Assembly: GCF_035989285.1 (NCBI RefSeq)
Contig: NZ_CP108513.1
Coordinates: forward strand, 5,084,001 to 5,148,000
Reading direction: 5' to 3'
DNA length: 64,000 nt
Source: Streptomyces sp. NBC_01235
Lineage (GTDB): Bacteria; Actinomycetota; Actinomycetes; Streptomycetales; Streptomycetaceae
The translations under genes and the position numbers were made by a program. Shown here piece by piece: positions 1-6,734 of this stretch (positions within the stretch are counted from its first letter, which is position 1; the number at the start of each line of letters is the position of its first letter). The notes below the pieces were generated by a model. The model did no database searches. It worked only from the letters and a program-made list of their open reading frames with translations, and was not told the DNA's origin.

Positions 1-118
1 CGGTCCAGCGCACCGACCGGGCTCAGCGTCACAGTCGCCGTGACGTGGTGGCCGCTCAGTCCGTTTCGGACACACCGGTGGTCTCGGCTGTGGCTACCGG
101 GATTCATTCGCAGTGCAT

Positions 119-132
119 CGGGCTTCAGCCCG
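119..132. repeat. Left-end hairpin of the IS200/IS605-like element
   Basis: The perfect hairpin CGGGCTTCAGCCCG has the same core as the right-end hairpin at 2012-2031, which supports its role as the subterminal recognition hairpin. A second palindrome with stem GCGACGC lies nearby at about 157-173; its role is not known. Confidence 0.5.
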
Positions 133-261
133 GTGGTGAAGCGAATCTGATGGTTGCGACGCGGAGCGTCGCGCATTCTTGTCCGGCGGAGCCGGATGGT
201 GTGTCCACTACCCGTGGCGCGGAGCGCCGCGATGGCTGGTCCCGGCGGAGCCGTGCGGTGC

Positions 262-707
262 TCACACCGGCCGGTTCTGCTGCTCGATGTACTGCCTGAC
301 CACGGAGAGCGGGGCGCCGCCGACGGTCCCGGCGAAGTAGGACCCGGACCAGAGCTTGTTGGCCCGCCAGTAGTGCCGTACCAGGTCGGGGAACTCTCCC
401 CCAGCCTTCGGCCGGGAGGTGCCCCCAGGCGCAGACGGCGGGATGAGACGCCCTTGAGGGGGTTGACGAGCTTGGTGACGGCGACCTTGGGCGGGAAGTT
501 CACCAGAAGGTGGACGTGGTTGTCCTCGCCGTTGAACTCCACCAGCTCGCACTCGAAGTCCGTGCACACCGACCGCATGATCTCCTCCATCCGCGTCAGA
601 TGGGCATCGGTGAACACCTTGTGCCGGAACCTGGTCACGAAGACCAAGTGGACATGCATCACGAAAGCACAGTGCGGGCCAGTTCTGATCTTCTGAATCT
701 CGCCCAT
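262..707 (-). pseudogene. tnpA: IS200-type Y1 transposase tnpA, frameshifted by a palindromic insertion
   Basis: Reading down from the ATG at 707 gives a TnpA N-terminus that starts MGEIQKIRTGPH and holds the HUH-type metal motif (HVHLLV) and the segment LVNPLKGVSSRRLR. The family continues directly with EFPDLVRHYWRANKLWSG and the end QYIEQQNRPV, which contains the catalytic tyrosine. Here that second half is present but in another frame, running to a stop at 262. Between the halves lies a 31-base palindromic element (396-426) of the family repeated elsewhere in this window. Because 31 is not a multiple of three, the insertion shifts the frame and separates the HUH motif from the tyrosine. 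The protein should be inactive. Confidence 0.85.
396..426. repeat. Small GC-rich palindromic element inserted in tnpA
   Basis: The element starts CTCCCCCAG, has a CTTCGG loop region and ends GGGAGGTGCCCCC. It follows the same plan as the elements at 1333-1362 and 49708-49746: CTCCCCCA, a variable core, a G-run, then a C-run. It interrupts tnpA at the SSRRLR/EFPDL junction and is the evident cause of the frameshift. Confidence 0.75.
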
Positions 708-723
708 AACCCAAGTATTTAGT

Positions 724-1983
724 GTGACCGTCATGCAACTCCGGTACGGCTTCCGCCTGTACCCGGACACCGGCCAACGCACCGCGCTGGCCAAGGCGTT
801 CGGGTGCGCCCGCGTCGTGTTCAACGACGCGGTGCGCGCCCGGGAGGACGCCCGCAAAGCGGGCGCAGCGTTCCCGACGGCCGGCGAGCTGTCCAAAAGG
901 CTGATCACCGCCGCGAAGCAGACCCCTTCACGGGCCTGGCTGGGCGAGGTCTCCTCGGTGGTGCTCCAGCAGTCCCTGCGCGACGCCGAGGCCGCCAACA
1001 AGAACTTCTTCGCCTCCCTCAAAGGCGAGCGCAAGGGTGCGAAGACCGGTGCGCCCCGGTTCAAGTCCCGCAAGGACAAACGGCAGTCAATCCGCTTCAC
1101 CGCCAATGCCCGCTGGTCGGTCACCGATTCCGGGAGGCTGAACCTTCCCAAGGTCGGCGCGGTAAAGGTGAAGTGGTCACGCACCCTGCCCGCACAGCCC
1201 TCCTCGGTCACCGTGATCAAGGACGCGGCCGGACGGTACTTCGCCTCCTTCGTCATCGAGACCGACCCGGCCGCCGATGCCACCCGCATGCCCGACACTG
1301 GCCAGACCGTCGGCATCGACCTGGGGCTCACCCTCCCCCAGACTCCGTCCGGGGGGACCCCCATCGCGGTCCTCTCCGACGGCACGAAGATCGACTCCCC
1401 GCGGTTCCTGCGCCGCGCGGAGAAGAAGCTGAAGAAGGCCCAGCGCGAGCTGTCCCGCAAACAGAAGGGCAGCAAGAATCGCGAGAAAGCGCGCCTGAAG
1501 GTCGCCCGCGCCCACGCGACGGTGACCGACGCGCGCCGGGAGTTCCACCACCAGCTCTCCACGAAGCTGATCCGCGAGAACCAAGCGATCGGTGTGGAGG
1601 ACCTGGCGGTCAAGGGACTGGCGCGCACCAGGCTGGCCAAGAGTGTGCATGACGCGGGCTGGGCGCAGTTCGTGCACATGCTGGAGTACAAGGCGGTGAG
1701 ATACGGGCGGACCCTGGTGAAGATCGACCGGTTCACACCGACCAGCCAGGTCTGCTCCGCGTGCGGGTTCAAGGACGGTCCCAAGCCCCTGCACATCCGG
1801 ACCTGGACCTGTGCCGCCTGCGGTGTGGTCCATGACCGGGACCACAACGCCGCGAAGAACGTGAAAACGGCCGCCGGACTGGCGGTCGCCGCCTGTGGAG
1901 CGCAGGTCAGACCAGGACTCGTCCTGGCACAGCGCGACGAAGCAGGAAGCCACGGATTCTCTCCCGAACCCCGTGCCGCGTAG
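724..1983 (+). CDS. tnpB: TnpB, IS605-type RNA-guided nuclease (419 aa)
   Basis: TnpB proteins are RuvC-type nucleases guided by an RNA made from the element's right end, and are the ancestors of Cas12. The N-terminus (MQLRYGFRLYPDTGQR) is the usual OrfB helix-turn-helix. All expected catalytic carboxylates are visible: Asp199 in GIDLG, Glu292 in GVEDL and Asp373 in HDRDHNAAKN. A zinc ribbon has Cys344/347 and Cys363/366. The length is normal for the family. The odd feature is about ten extra residues (204-213, LPQTPSGGTP) between the GIDLGLT strand and AVLSDGTK, encoded by an in-frame 30-bp palindromic element. The start is GTG 724, or ATG 733 three codons later. With tnpA dead, this is now a stand-alone nuclease gene. 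Whether it cleaves is unknown, since the insert follows the first catalytic Asp closely. Confidence 0.9.
   Translation: MTVMQLRYGFRLYPDTGQRTALAKAFGCARVVFNDAVRAREDARKAGAAFPTAGELSKRLITAAKQTPSRAWLGEVSSVVLQQSLRDAEAANKNFFASLKGERKGAKTGAPRFKSRKDKRQSIRFTANARWSVTDSGRLNLPKVGAVKVKWSRTLPAQPSSVTVIKDAAGRYFASFVIETDPAADATRMPDTGQTVGIDLGLTLPQTPSGGTPIAVLSDGTKIDSPRFLRRAEKKLKKAQRELSRKQKGSKNREKARLKVARAHATVTDARREFHHQLSTKLIRENQAIGVEDLAVKGLARTRLAKSVHDAGWAQFVHMLEYKAVRYGRTLVKIDRFTPTSQVCSACGFKDGPKPLHIRTWTCAACGVVHDRDHNAAKNVKTAAGLAVAACGAQVRPGLVLAQRDEAGSHGFSPEPRAA
1333..1362. repeat. 30-bp palindromic element inserted in frame within tnpB
   Basis: The sequence runs CTCCCCCAGACTCCGTCC then GGGGGGACCCCC. The C-run and G-run can pair around an 11-base loop. 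At 30 bp it adds exactly ten codons. The same insert with one change occupies the same place in the second tnpB copy (31342-31368 region), so it predates the divergence of the two copies. Confidence 0.7.
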
Positions 1984-2006
1984 CGGCACAGCGACGGACG
2001 AGAAGG

Positions 2007-2042
2007 CCAGAATCCTCGGGCTTCAGCCCGAGGAGCAAGTCA
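2007..2042 (+). ncRNA. IS605 right-end hairpin and presumed 3' scaffold of the TnpB guide RNA
   Basis: The hairpin CCTCGGGCTTCAGCCCGAGG lies directly after the tnpB stop codon and is preceded by AGAAGGCCAGAATCC, which is identical in the second copy. In the studied IS200/IS605 elements the guide RNA is processed from the transcript covering the tnpB 3' end and the right end, and the guide is read from the flanking host DNA. By analogy the guide here would start near 2043. This is family knowledge applied by inference; no RNA evidence is available. Confidence 0.4.
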
Positions 2043-2291
2043 AACTCGCCGCCCATGCAAGAGCTCGACCGGAACACAAATCAGCAGAAAACTCCGCACC
2101 CTGGAGATCCGGGCCCCGCACAGCGAGGCGGACGGACGACCGTTCCAGGCGGAGGGATGGACAGCGGCGGCCGCAAGCGGCCGGGCACGGTCATGACCGC
2201 TCGGCCCGCTCTGCCACCCACCTGACCGAGGTGGCTCGCGGCGAGGGTGCCGACAGGGCGTCACTGCACAGGGTGTATCGGGGCCAGAGGC

Positions 2292-2342
2292 TCGGGCGAA
2301 GAGGCCGGAGCGCGTTCTGGCGGCCCCGGCCTCTTCGCCCGA
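2292..2342. terminator. Strong hairpin, likely terminator
   Basis: A 17-bp perfect stem (TCGGGCGAAGAGGCCGG, 2292-2308, against 2326-2342) lies between tnpB and the converging gene that ends at 2428. No T-run follows, which is usual for Streptomyces terminators. The remaining intergenic DNA from 2043 to 2291 shows no gene. Confidence 0.55.
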
Positions 2343-2372
2343 AGAACGCCCGCCTGGCCCGGGAAAGAACCG

Positions 2373-2403
2373 GGGTGGCTCCGGCTGAGCGCCGGAGCCA
2401 CCC
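2373..2403. terminator. Hairpin terminator of the 2428-2898 gene
   Basis: The stem GGGTGGCTCCGGC/GCCGGAGCCACCC (13 bp, perfect) has a 5-base loop. It starts 25 bases past the stop codon of the minus-strand gene, as expected of an intrinsic terminator. Confidence 0.65.
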
Positions 2404-2427
2404 GTGGGCTGGTCGGTCAGTGGTGGA

Positions 2428-2898
2428 TCAGTCCTCGTTGGGGTCGAGGACCCGGCCCTTGAGCTTGACGGGGTTGGCGGCGCCCACCCGGAGCTCGCCG
2501 TCGGTGTAGCGGCCCGGCGTCGCGCCGTCGATCGCGGTGACCTGGGCCCCGTAGCCGAGGGCCTCCTGGTTGGTGGACAGGTACGGGTTGTGGGTGAAGG
2601 TCAGCGTGCGGCCTCCGTCGGCGAGCGTGCCCTGGGTGGTCTTGAGGTTGCCCTTCGCCTGGAGCGTGTTGACGTCGTGGTAGGCCCAGGACAGCCAACC
2701 GGTGAATGCGAAGCCCGTGGGTGCCTTGAGGGTGAAGGTGATGTCGCCGGGGTTCACCGGGTCCGGGACGGTGCTGAGGATGCCGAAGCTGAGATGGGCC
2801 GGCACCCCTCCGGGCGCGTCCTCGACGATGCCCTGCTGGAGGATGTACAGCTTGTTCTCGGCTCCCGGCTTGACGGGTGCCTCGGTCTGCGTGGCCAT
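2428..2898 (-). CDS. PGRYTDG-domain protein A (156 aa), function unknown
   Basis: This small soluble protein has no signal peptide or membrane segment, and I do not recognise a named family. Nearly the whole chain (about 14-153) is one domain that recurs in two neighbours, the 9091 protein and the C-terminus of the 6735-8585 protein. Shared landmarks, in order, are an APGG segment, FTLKAPTGFAFTGW, DGGRTLTFTHNPYLST, DGATPGRYTDG, NPVKLKGRV, and an acidic end (DPNED). The pattern of alternating hydrophobic residues suggests a beta-sandwich. It is the last gene of the minus-strand cluster, separated from the prenyl-synthase operon by a 145-bp inverted-repeat element, so it may have its own promoter. 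Confidence 0.75.
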   Translation of the reverse strand: MATQTEAPVKPGAENKLYILQQGIVEDAPGGVPAHLSFGILSTVPDPVNPGDITFTLKAPTGFAFTGWLSWAYHDVNTLQAKGNLKTTQGTLADGGRTLTFTHNPYLSTNQEALGYGAQVTAIDGATPGRYTDGELRVGAANPVKLKGRVLDPNED

Positions 2899-3003
2899 GG
2901 TTTTCCTTCTGTGGGTGGGTGGTGTCCGCGTGAGCGGATCCGCCGGTGGCGGGCTTGGGGGGCTCGCTCATGGGTCGTCGGGGCCGAAGACGCACGCCTT
3001 GAG

Positions 3004-3148
3004 CCAGTGCCGTGGCAGGCAACGTTCGCCCGTGAAGGAGCGGCGTCCGGTGCGTGCCGGTGCGGCGAGTGGGGGCACCTCCCACGCCCTTGAGGCGGTG
3101 GGGGGTGCCGGGCGTCGCGACGGGGCGAACGTTGCCTGTCACGGCACT
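3004..3148. repeat. 145-bp MITE-like element with 26-bp inverted ends
   Basis: The left end starts AGTGCCGTGGCAGGCAACG and continues to 3029. The inverted match at 3123-3148 has a single mismatch over 26 bases. Between them is a member of the small GC palindrome family (GGGGGCACCTCCC ... GGTGGGGGGTGCC, about 3072-3110). The element holds no ORF. Its outer end overlaps the TAG stop codon of the 3147-3830 gene. The structure (inverted ends, no coding capacity, intergenic) fits a non-autonomous element. Confidence 0.65.
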
Positions 3149-3830
3149 AGGCCGGGGGCGCGGTGGCCGTCGGCGCGTGGTCGGCCAGGAGCGGGCCGAG
3201 GACGACGAGGGCGCCGACAACGATGTCCTCGTAGAGATAGAACCCCGCTTCCAGGGGCGGCAGTTCGTCATCGGCGCCCTCCGCGTCCGGGGCGGTGGCA
3301 TGTCCGGTGTCGTCGCCGGTCCCGTCCTGGGGAGCGGGCGTGCCGAGCAAGTCCGTGAGGTCCTGTGCGGCGCCCTGGAAGGCGGCGCGGGCGGTGGCGG
3401 CCAGCAGGCGCAGGGGGAGGTCGAGGGCGGCGGCGGTGCGCTGGCCGGGGATCAGTTTCGTCGCGGTGGGGGCCTCCGCGGTGGTGGCGGCGAGCCACTG
3501 CACGGGCAGGGAGCAGGCGGCGAGGATCCGCTCGGCGGGCATCAGAGGCGGGGGGTCGCCGTCGACCATGAGGTCCTCCCACTCCATGAGGTCGAAGAGG
3601 AACTGGCCACCCTTGTAGAGGGGCCAGGGCCGCACCGTGTCGAGCAGGACGCGGGCGCGTGCGGGCTCGCGCCGGCGCAGGGCCACGCCGTACCGGGCCA
3701 GGGTGCACAGGCACTGGCGCAGACGGCTGTTGACCTGGCCGAGGAAGGCGAACGCCCGGTGGTCGGTCGGGGTCAGCGGGCCGGTGGCGGTGGGGTCGCC
3801 CGGCGGGGGTGGTGTCGTGGTGGTGGTCAC
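3147..3830 (-). CDS. Conserved cluster protein of unknown function (227 aa)
   Basis: I do not recognise this protein. A Pro/Thr-rich start (MTTTTTPPPPGDPT) leads into a mainly helical chain with a central PWPLYKGGQFLFDLMEWEDL segment and a hydrophobic C-terminal stretch (YEDIVVGALVVLGPLLAD). It starts with GTG at 3830, and that codon overlaps the TGA of the upstream polyprenyl synthase gene (GTGA). The two are therefore probably translationally coupled and work together. Its stop codon is the outermost base triplet of the 145-bp repeat element. It could be a membrane-associated partner of the prenyl synthase; that is inference from position only. Confidence 0.7.
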   Translation of the reverse strand: MTTTTTPPPPGDPTATGPLTPTDHRAFAFLGQVNSRLRQCLCTLARYGVALRRREPARARVLLDTVRPWPLYKGGQFLFDLMEWEDLMVDGDPPPLMPAERILAACSLPVQWLAATTAEAPTATKLIPGQRTAAALDLPLRLLAATARAAFQGAAQDLTDLLGTPAPQDGTGDDTGHATAPDAEGADDELPPLEAGFYLYEDIVVGALVVLGPLLADHAPTATAPPA

Positions 3831-5485
3831 AGTGGCCTTGAGGTGACGTAGTGGGCGATCTGCCGCAGGACGGCTTTGCCTTCGTTCTCGGGGATGACGC
3901 GCAGGTCTTCTTCGAAGCGCGCGATACCTTCGGCGGCGAGCCGGTCGGCGAGGTCGGTTGCGTACTCGATGGAGCCGTGCCGCCGCATGGCGGCGAGGAG
4001 TTCCTCGGCGTGCTGCTGGGTCTTGTCGACGCGGCGTTGGCGCAGGACGTCGAAGAGGCGGGGGCGCTCGTGGGTGTACGCGGTGCGGAAGAGGTGGATC
4101 AGCATGACCGTGCGCTTGCCTTCGAGCAGGTCCCCCAGGGGCTCCTTGCCGTAGAGAGCCTCCTCACCGACCAGGTTCAGGATGTCGTCCTGGATCTGGA
4201 AGGCGATGCCGATCAGGCGAAACGCCTCGTCGAACCGGCCCAGTACGGCCGGGTCGGTGACACCGGCGCAGACGGCACCGATGCGGCACGGACTGATGCA
4301 GGTGTACCAGCCGGTCTTCTTGGTGCTCATCGTGAAGTAGGCGTCGTCGGCCTCGGGGACGACCTCGTGGCGGATCCAGCCCAGTTCCATGGCCTGGCCC
4401 TCGATGGACTCCCGGCACATGTGCATCGCCTCGTAGATGAGGCCGAGGGTACGGGCCAGGCCGAGTGATTCGAGGTTGGACAGGACGGCGTCGATGGCCA
4501 GCAGGTTCAGCCCGTCACCGACGTTGACCGCCAGACCCAGACCGTGTTCCTCGTGCATGGTCGGCAGACCGCGCCGATGGGTGGACTCGTCGGCGATGTC
4601 GTCGTGAACGAGAAAGCCGTTGTGGAACAGCTCCAGCGCGGCGGCGGCGCGTACGGCGTCGTCGGGACGTCCGCCGAAGGCGGCGCAGGCCGCGATGGTC
4701 AGGGTGGGCCGCAGGCCCTTGCCCTGCCGCGAGGGATAGGAGCGCATGAGGTCGTACAGCTCGACGCGCGGCTCGCGGTCCGGCAGCAGCCGTTCGATCT
4801 CCTCGTTGGTGCGGGACCGGCACCGCTGCATGGTCTCCATCAGGTCCGCGTCGCGGACGGTGTCCTCCAGCGACCAGCTCGTGCTGGTGCGTCCGTCCCA
4901 CAGCAGGCGCGGGGCCGTGAGGGTGGTGTCGCCGATCAGCGCGGGTGGTGCGGGCGCGTCCTCGGGAAAGCGCCGGGCGAGGAAGTCCAGCGCGGTCCAG
5001 TCGACCGGCGATCCGGCCTGCTCCTGTTCGACGGGTGCCGCACTGCCCCACAGCCGGGGGGCCTGTTCGCGGTAGGCGCCCCAGAGTTCCTGCATGCTGC
5101 GCAGGCCCGCCGCGCGCTGGGACAGCAGCGTGAAGGCCCGCCACACGGCGAGGGTGTGCTCCTGGGAGCCTCGGACGTCGAGGCTGTCGGGCAGGACCTG
5201 GTCGGCGGGTGGACGCTGGAGGTCGAACAGCAGGTTCATGGCCCGGTTGTCGAAGACGACCTCGACGTCGGGATCCGGACAGCTGTCCTGGTGCACGACG
5301 AGACGGCTGTGTCGCGCGGTGAGCGTGGCATGGCTGCCGTCGTTGAATTGCAGGCCGAGCCGGATGCCGCGCAGCTGGTCGGCGGCGGCGGCGAGGATGG
5401 CCGGCGCCCGGTCGGACAACGCGGCGACGGTCTCGTCCAACAGCCGGGCGCCCGTGAACGCGACCATGGTCTCAGTCATGGGCAC
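3827..5485 (-). CDS. Polyprenyl diphosphate synthase with N-terminal SCP2-like domain (552 aa)
   Basis: The C-terminal 330 residues are a trans-isoprenyl diphosphate synthase, which condenses isopentenyl diphosphate onto an allylic primer. The landmarks are GKGLRP, the first aspartate motif in HDDIADESTHRRG (about residue 295) and the second as QDDILN (about 433), where Asn replaces the last Asp of the usual DDxxD; such DDxxN variants are known among GGPP-type enzymes. The first 200 residues are extra. They contain QFNDGSHATLTARH, PDVEVVFDNRAMNLLFDL and a long helix, which resembles an SCP2 sterol/lipid-transfer domain. Such a fusion could hand the lipid product on. The start is GTG 5485 or ATG 5479, both overlapping the end of the upstream gene, so the pair is coupled. 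Confidence 0.85.
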   Translation of the reverse strand: MPMTETMVAFTGARLLDETVAALSDRAPAILAAAADQLRGIRLGLQFNDGSHATLTARHSRLVVHQDSCPDPDVEVVFDNRAMNLLFDLQRPPADQVLPDSLDVRGSQEHTLAVWRAFTLLSQRAAGLRSMQELWGAYREQAPRLWGSAAPVEQEQAGSPVDWTALDFLARRFPEDAPAPPALIGDTTLTAPRLLWDGRTSTSWSLEDTVRDADLMETMQRCRSRTNEEIERLLPDREPRVELYDLMRSYPSRQGKGLRPTLTIAACAAFGGRPDDAVRAAAALELFHNGFLVHDDIADESTHRRGLPTMHEEHGLGLAVNVGDGLNLLAIDAVLSNLESLGLARTLGLIYEAMHMCRESIEGQAMELGWIRHEVVPEADDAYFTMSTKKTGWYTCISPCRIGAVCAGVTDPAVLGRFDEAFRLIGIAFQIQDDILNLVGEEALYGKEPLGDLLEGKRTVMLIHLFRTAYTHERPRLFDVLRQRRVDKTQQHAEELLAAMRRHGSIEYATDLADRLAAEGIARFEEDLRVIPENEGKAVLRQIAHYVTSRPL

Positions 5486-6557
5486 CGCCGGCGAACTCCA
5501 CGATGCCCCCGGTGCGAAAGGCGATACGGCGCCCGCCGACCCGTCCTTCCACCGTGCACGGGCCGAGGGTCTCGTGCACGCTGAACGGACGCAGGCTCGT
5601 TTCGGACGGGTTGGCGATGCGTCCCGCCGTGTGCGAGCGGAAGTCGAGGACGAGACGGTCGTCGCCGAGCCGGGCGGTGATCAGCAGCCGGCCGGGCACC
5701 GCCGCCATCGGCGGGGTGCCCAGCACGTCCGCCAGCGGTGGCACCATCGCCACCCGGTCGCGGTCCAGGCTGCCGCTGACCGCGACCCGCAGGTTGCGGC
5801 GTGGAAAGTGACGCACCATGCGCCCGTCGCGCCACAGCATCACCGATCCATTCGCCGCGTCCGCCGGACGCGCGGGCTGGATCAGGGTGAAGACCACCGC
5901 CGAGGGCGGCGCTGAACCGGCGGGGCCGGAGGGGTCGTTGACGAACCCGAACACCCAGCCCCCCAGCGTGGGCCAGGACCACCGGCCGCGTACCCGTTCG
6001 TGGTAGCCCAGCAGGTCCGTCGCCGTGACCGTGCCGTCGCCGTGCCGCAGGGTGCCCTCGCCCAGGACGCCGGGTTCCGACTGCCACCGCAGGTGCTCGT
6101 CCTCGCCGAAGGGCGCGCACTGCGAGGTGCACGGCCTGCTGGTCCGGGTCAGCCGCACATCGGCCGCCGGCGCCGCCGACCGGGCGGCCACCCGGAACGC
6201 GCCCGACTCACCACGCGGATGCGGCAACCGGAACGCGGACCAGGGCAGTTCGGGCTGTTCGGCGTTGAACTGCGTCGAACTCCAGCCGCGCCCCTCCTCG
6301 TAGACCAGAAGGATCGCCATGTGCTGCCCCTCGTCCGCCGTGCCGGTGCCGCTGCGCCGCCCGGCGGCCGGAGCGCCCGGATCGGCGAAGACAGCGCCGC
6401 TGGAGGACCCCAGGACGGACAGGTTGGCGATCAGGGCCTGCCGGCCGCACCGGGACAGGAACGCGTAGTGCAGCCATTTGCGGTCGAGTGGATGGGTGAG
6501 CGGGGCATACGGGAAGGGACCCGGGGGCCCGAGCCTCGTGAGGGTCGACGTGGACAC
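5472..6557 (-). CDS. Lipocalin/CrtC-like protein, possible terpenoid hydratase or cyclase (361 aa)
   Basis: This soluble beta-rich protein has a hydrophilic start and two Trp/Tyr-rich halves. The segments DLLGYHERVRGRWSWP and GGWVFGFVND resemble the GYH...W signature of the CrtC/AttH/tocopherol-cyclase lipocalin-like fold; known members hydrate or cyclise polyprenyl chains. A catalytic role on the product of the adjacent polyprenyl synthase, with which it overlaps by 8-14 bases, is attractive but inferred. The start is put at GTG 6557, because upstream DNA is less GC-biased and looks intergenic; no clear ribosome binding site was seen. If not an enzyme, it could be a prenyl-lipid carrier. Confidence 0.55.
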   Translation of the reverse strand: MSTSTLTRLGPPGPFPYAPLTHPLDRKWLHYAFLSRCGRQALIANLSVLGSSSGAVFADPGAPAAGRRSGTGTADEGQHMAILLVYEEGRGWSSTQFNAEQPELPWSAFRLPHPRGESGAFRVAARSAAPAADVRLTRTSRPCTSQCAPFGEDEHLRWQSEPGVLGEGTLRHGDGTVTATDLLGYHERVRGRWSWPTLGGWVFGFVNDPSGPAGSAPPSAVVFTLIQPARPADAANGSVMLWRDGRMVRHFPRRNLRVAVSGSLDRDRVAMVPPLADVLGTPPMAAVPGRLLITARLGDDRLVLDFRSHTAGRIANPSETSLRPFSVHETLGPCTVEGRVGGRRIAFRTGGIVEFAGGAHD

Positions 6558-6734
6558 ATTTCGAAAGGTAACGCACAGTTTCCGAACTGGCACACTCTGT
6601 GACGATCGGGCGGGTGACCTGGGAGCACAGAAACGTTCACTTGCGTATTCGAGGTTTGACATCGCAAAGAGCCGCCTATGGCAGACACTCCGCCACGGAC
6701 GGCTCAAGGGCTCGCGGCCGGCCTCCCGGACTTC

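Larger units (their letters stand above)
100..2042 (+). mobile_element. IS200/IS605-family element with divergent tnpA (broken) and tnpB
   Basis: The element has the IS605 layout: tnpA on the minus strand and tnpB on the plus strand, starting 17 bases apart. Each outer end carries a short hairpin. The left one is CGGGCTTCAGCCCG (119-132) and the right one extends the same core as CCTCGGGCTTCAGCCCGAGG (2012-2031). IS200/IS605 elements have no terminal inverted repeats and use such subterminal hairpins for TnpA recognition. The right end was placed near the AGTCAA that follows the hairpin, because the second copy at 30.66 kb keeps the same sequence up to that point (GAGAAGGCCAGAATCC, the hairpin, then a short variable stretch and GTCAA). 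The left end is less certain. tnpA is frameshifted, so the element cannot move by itself. Confidence 0.75.
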
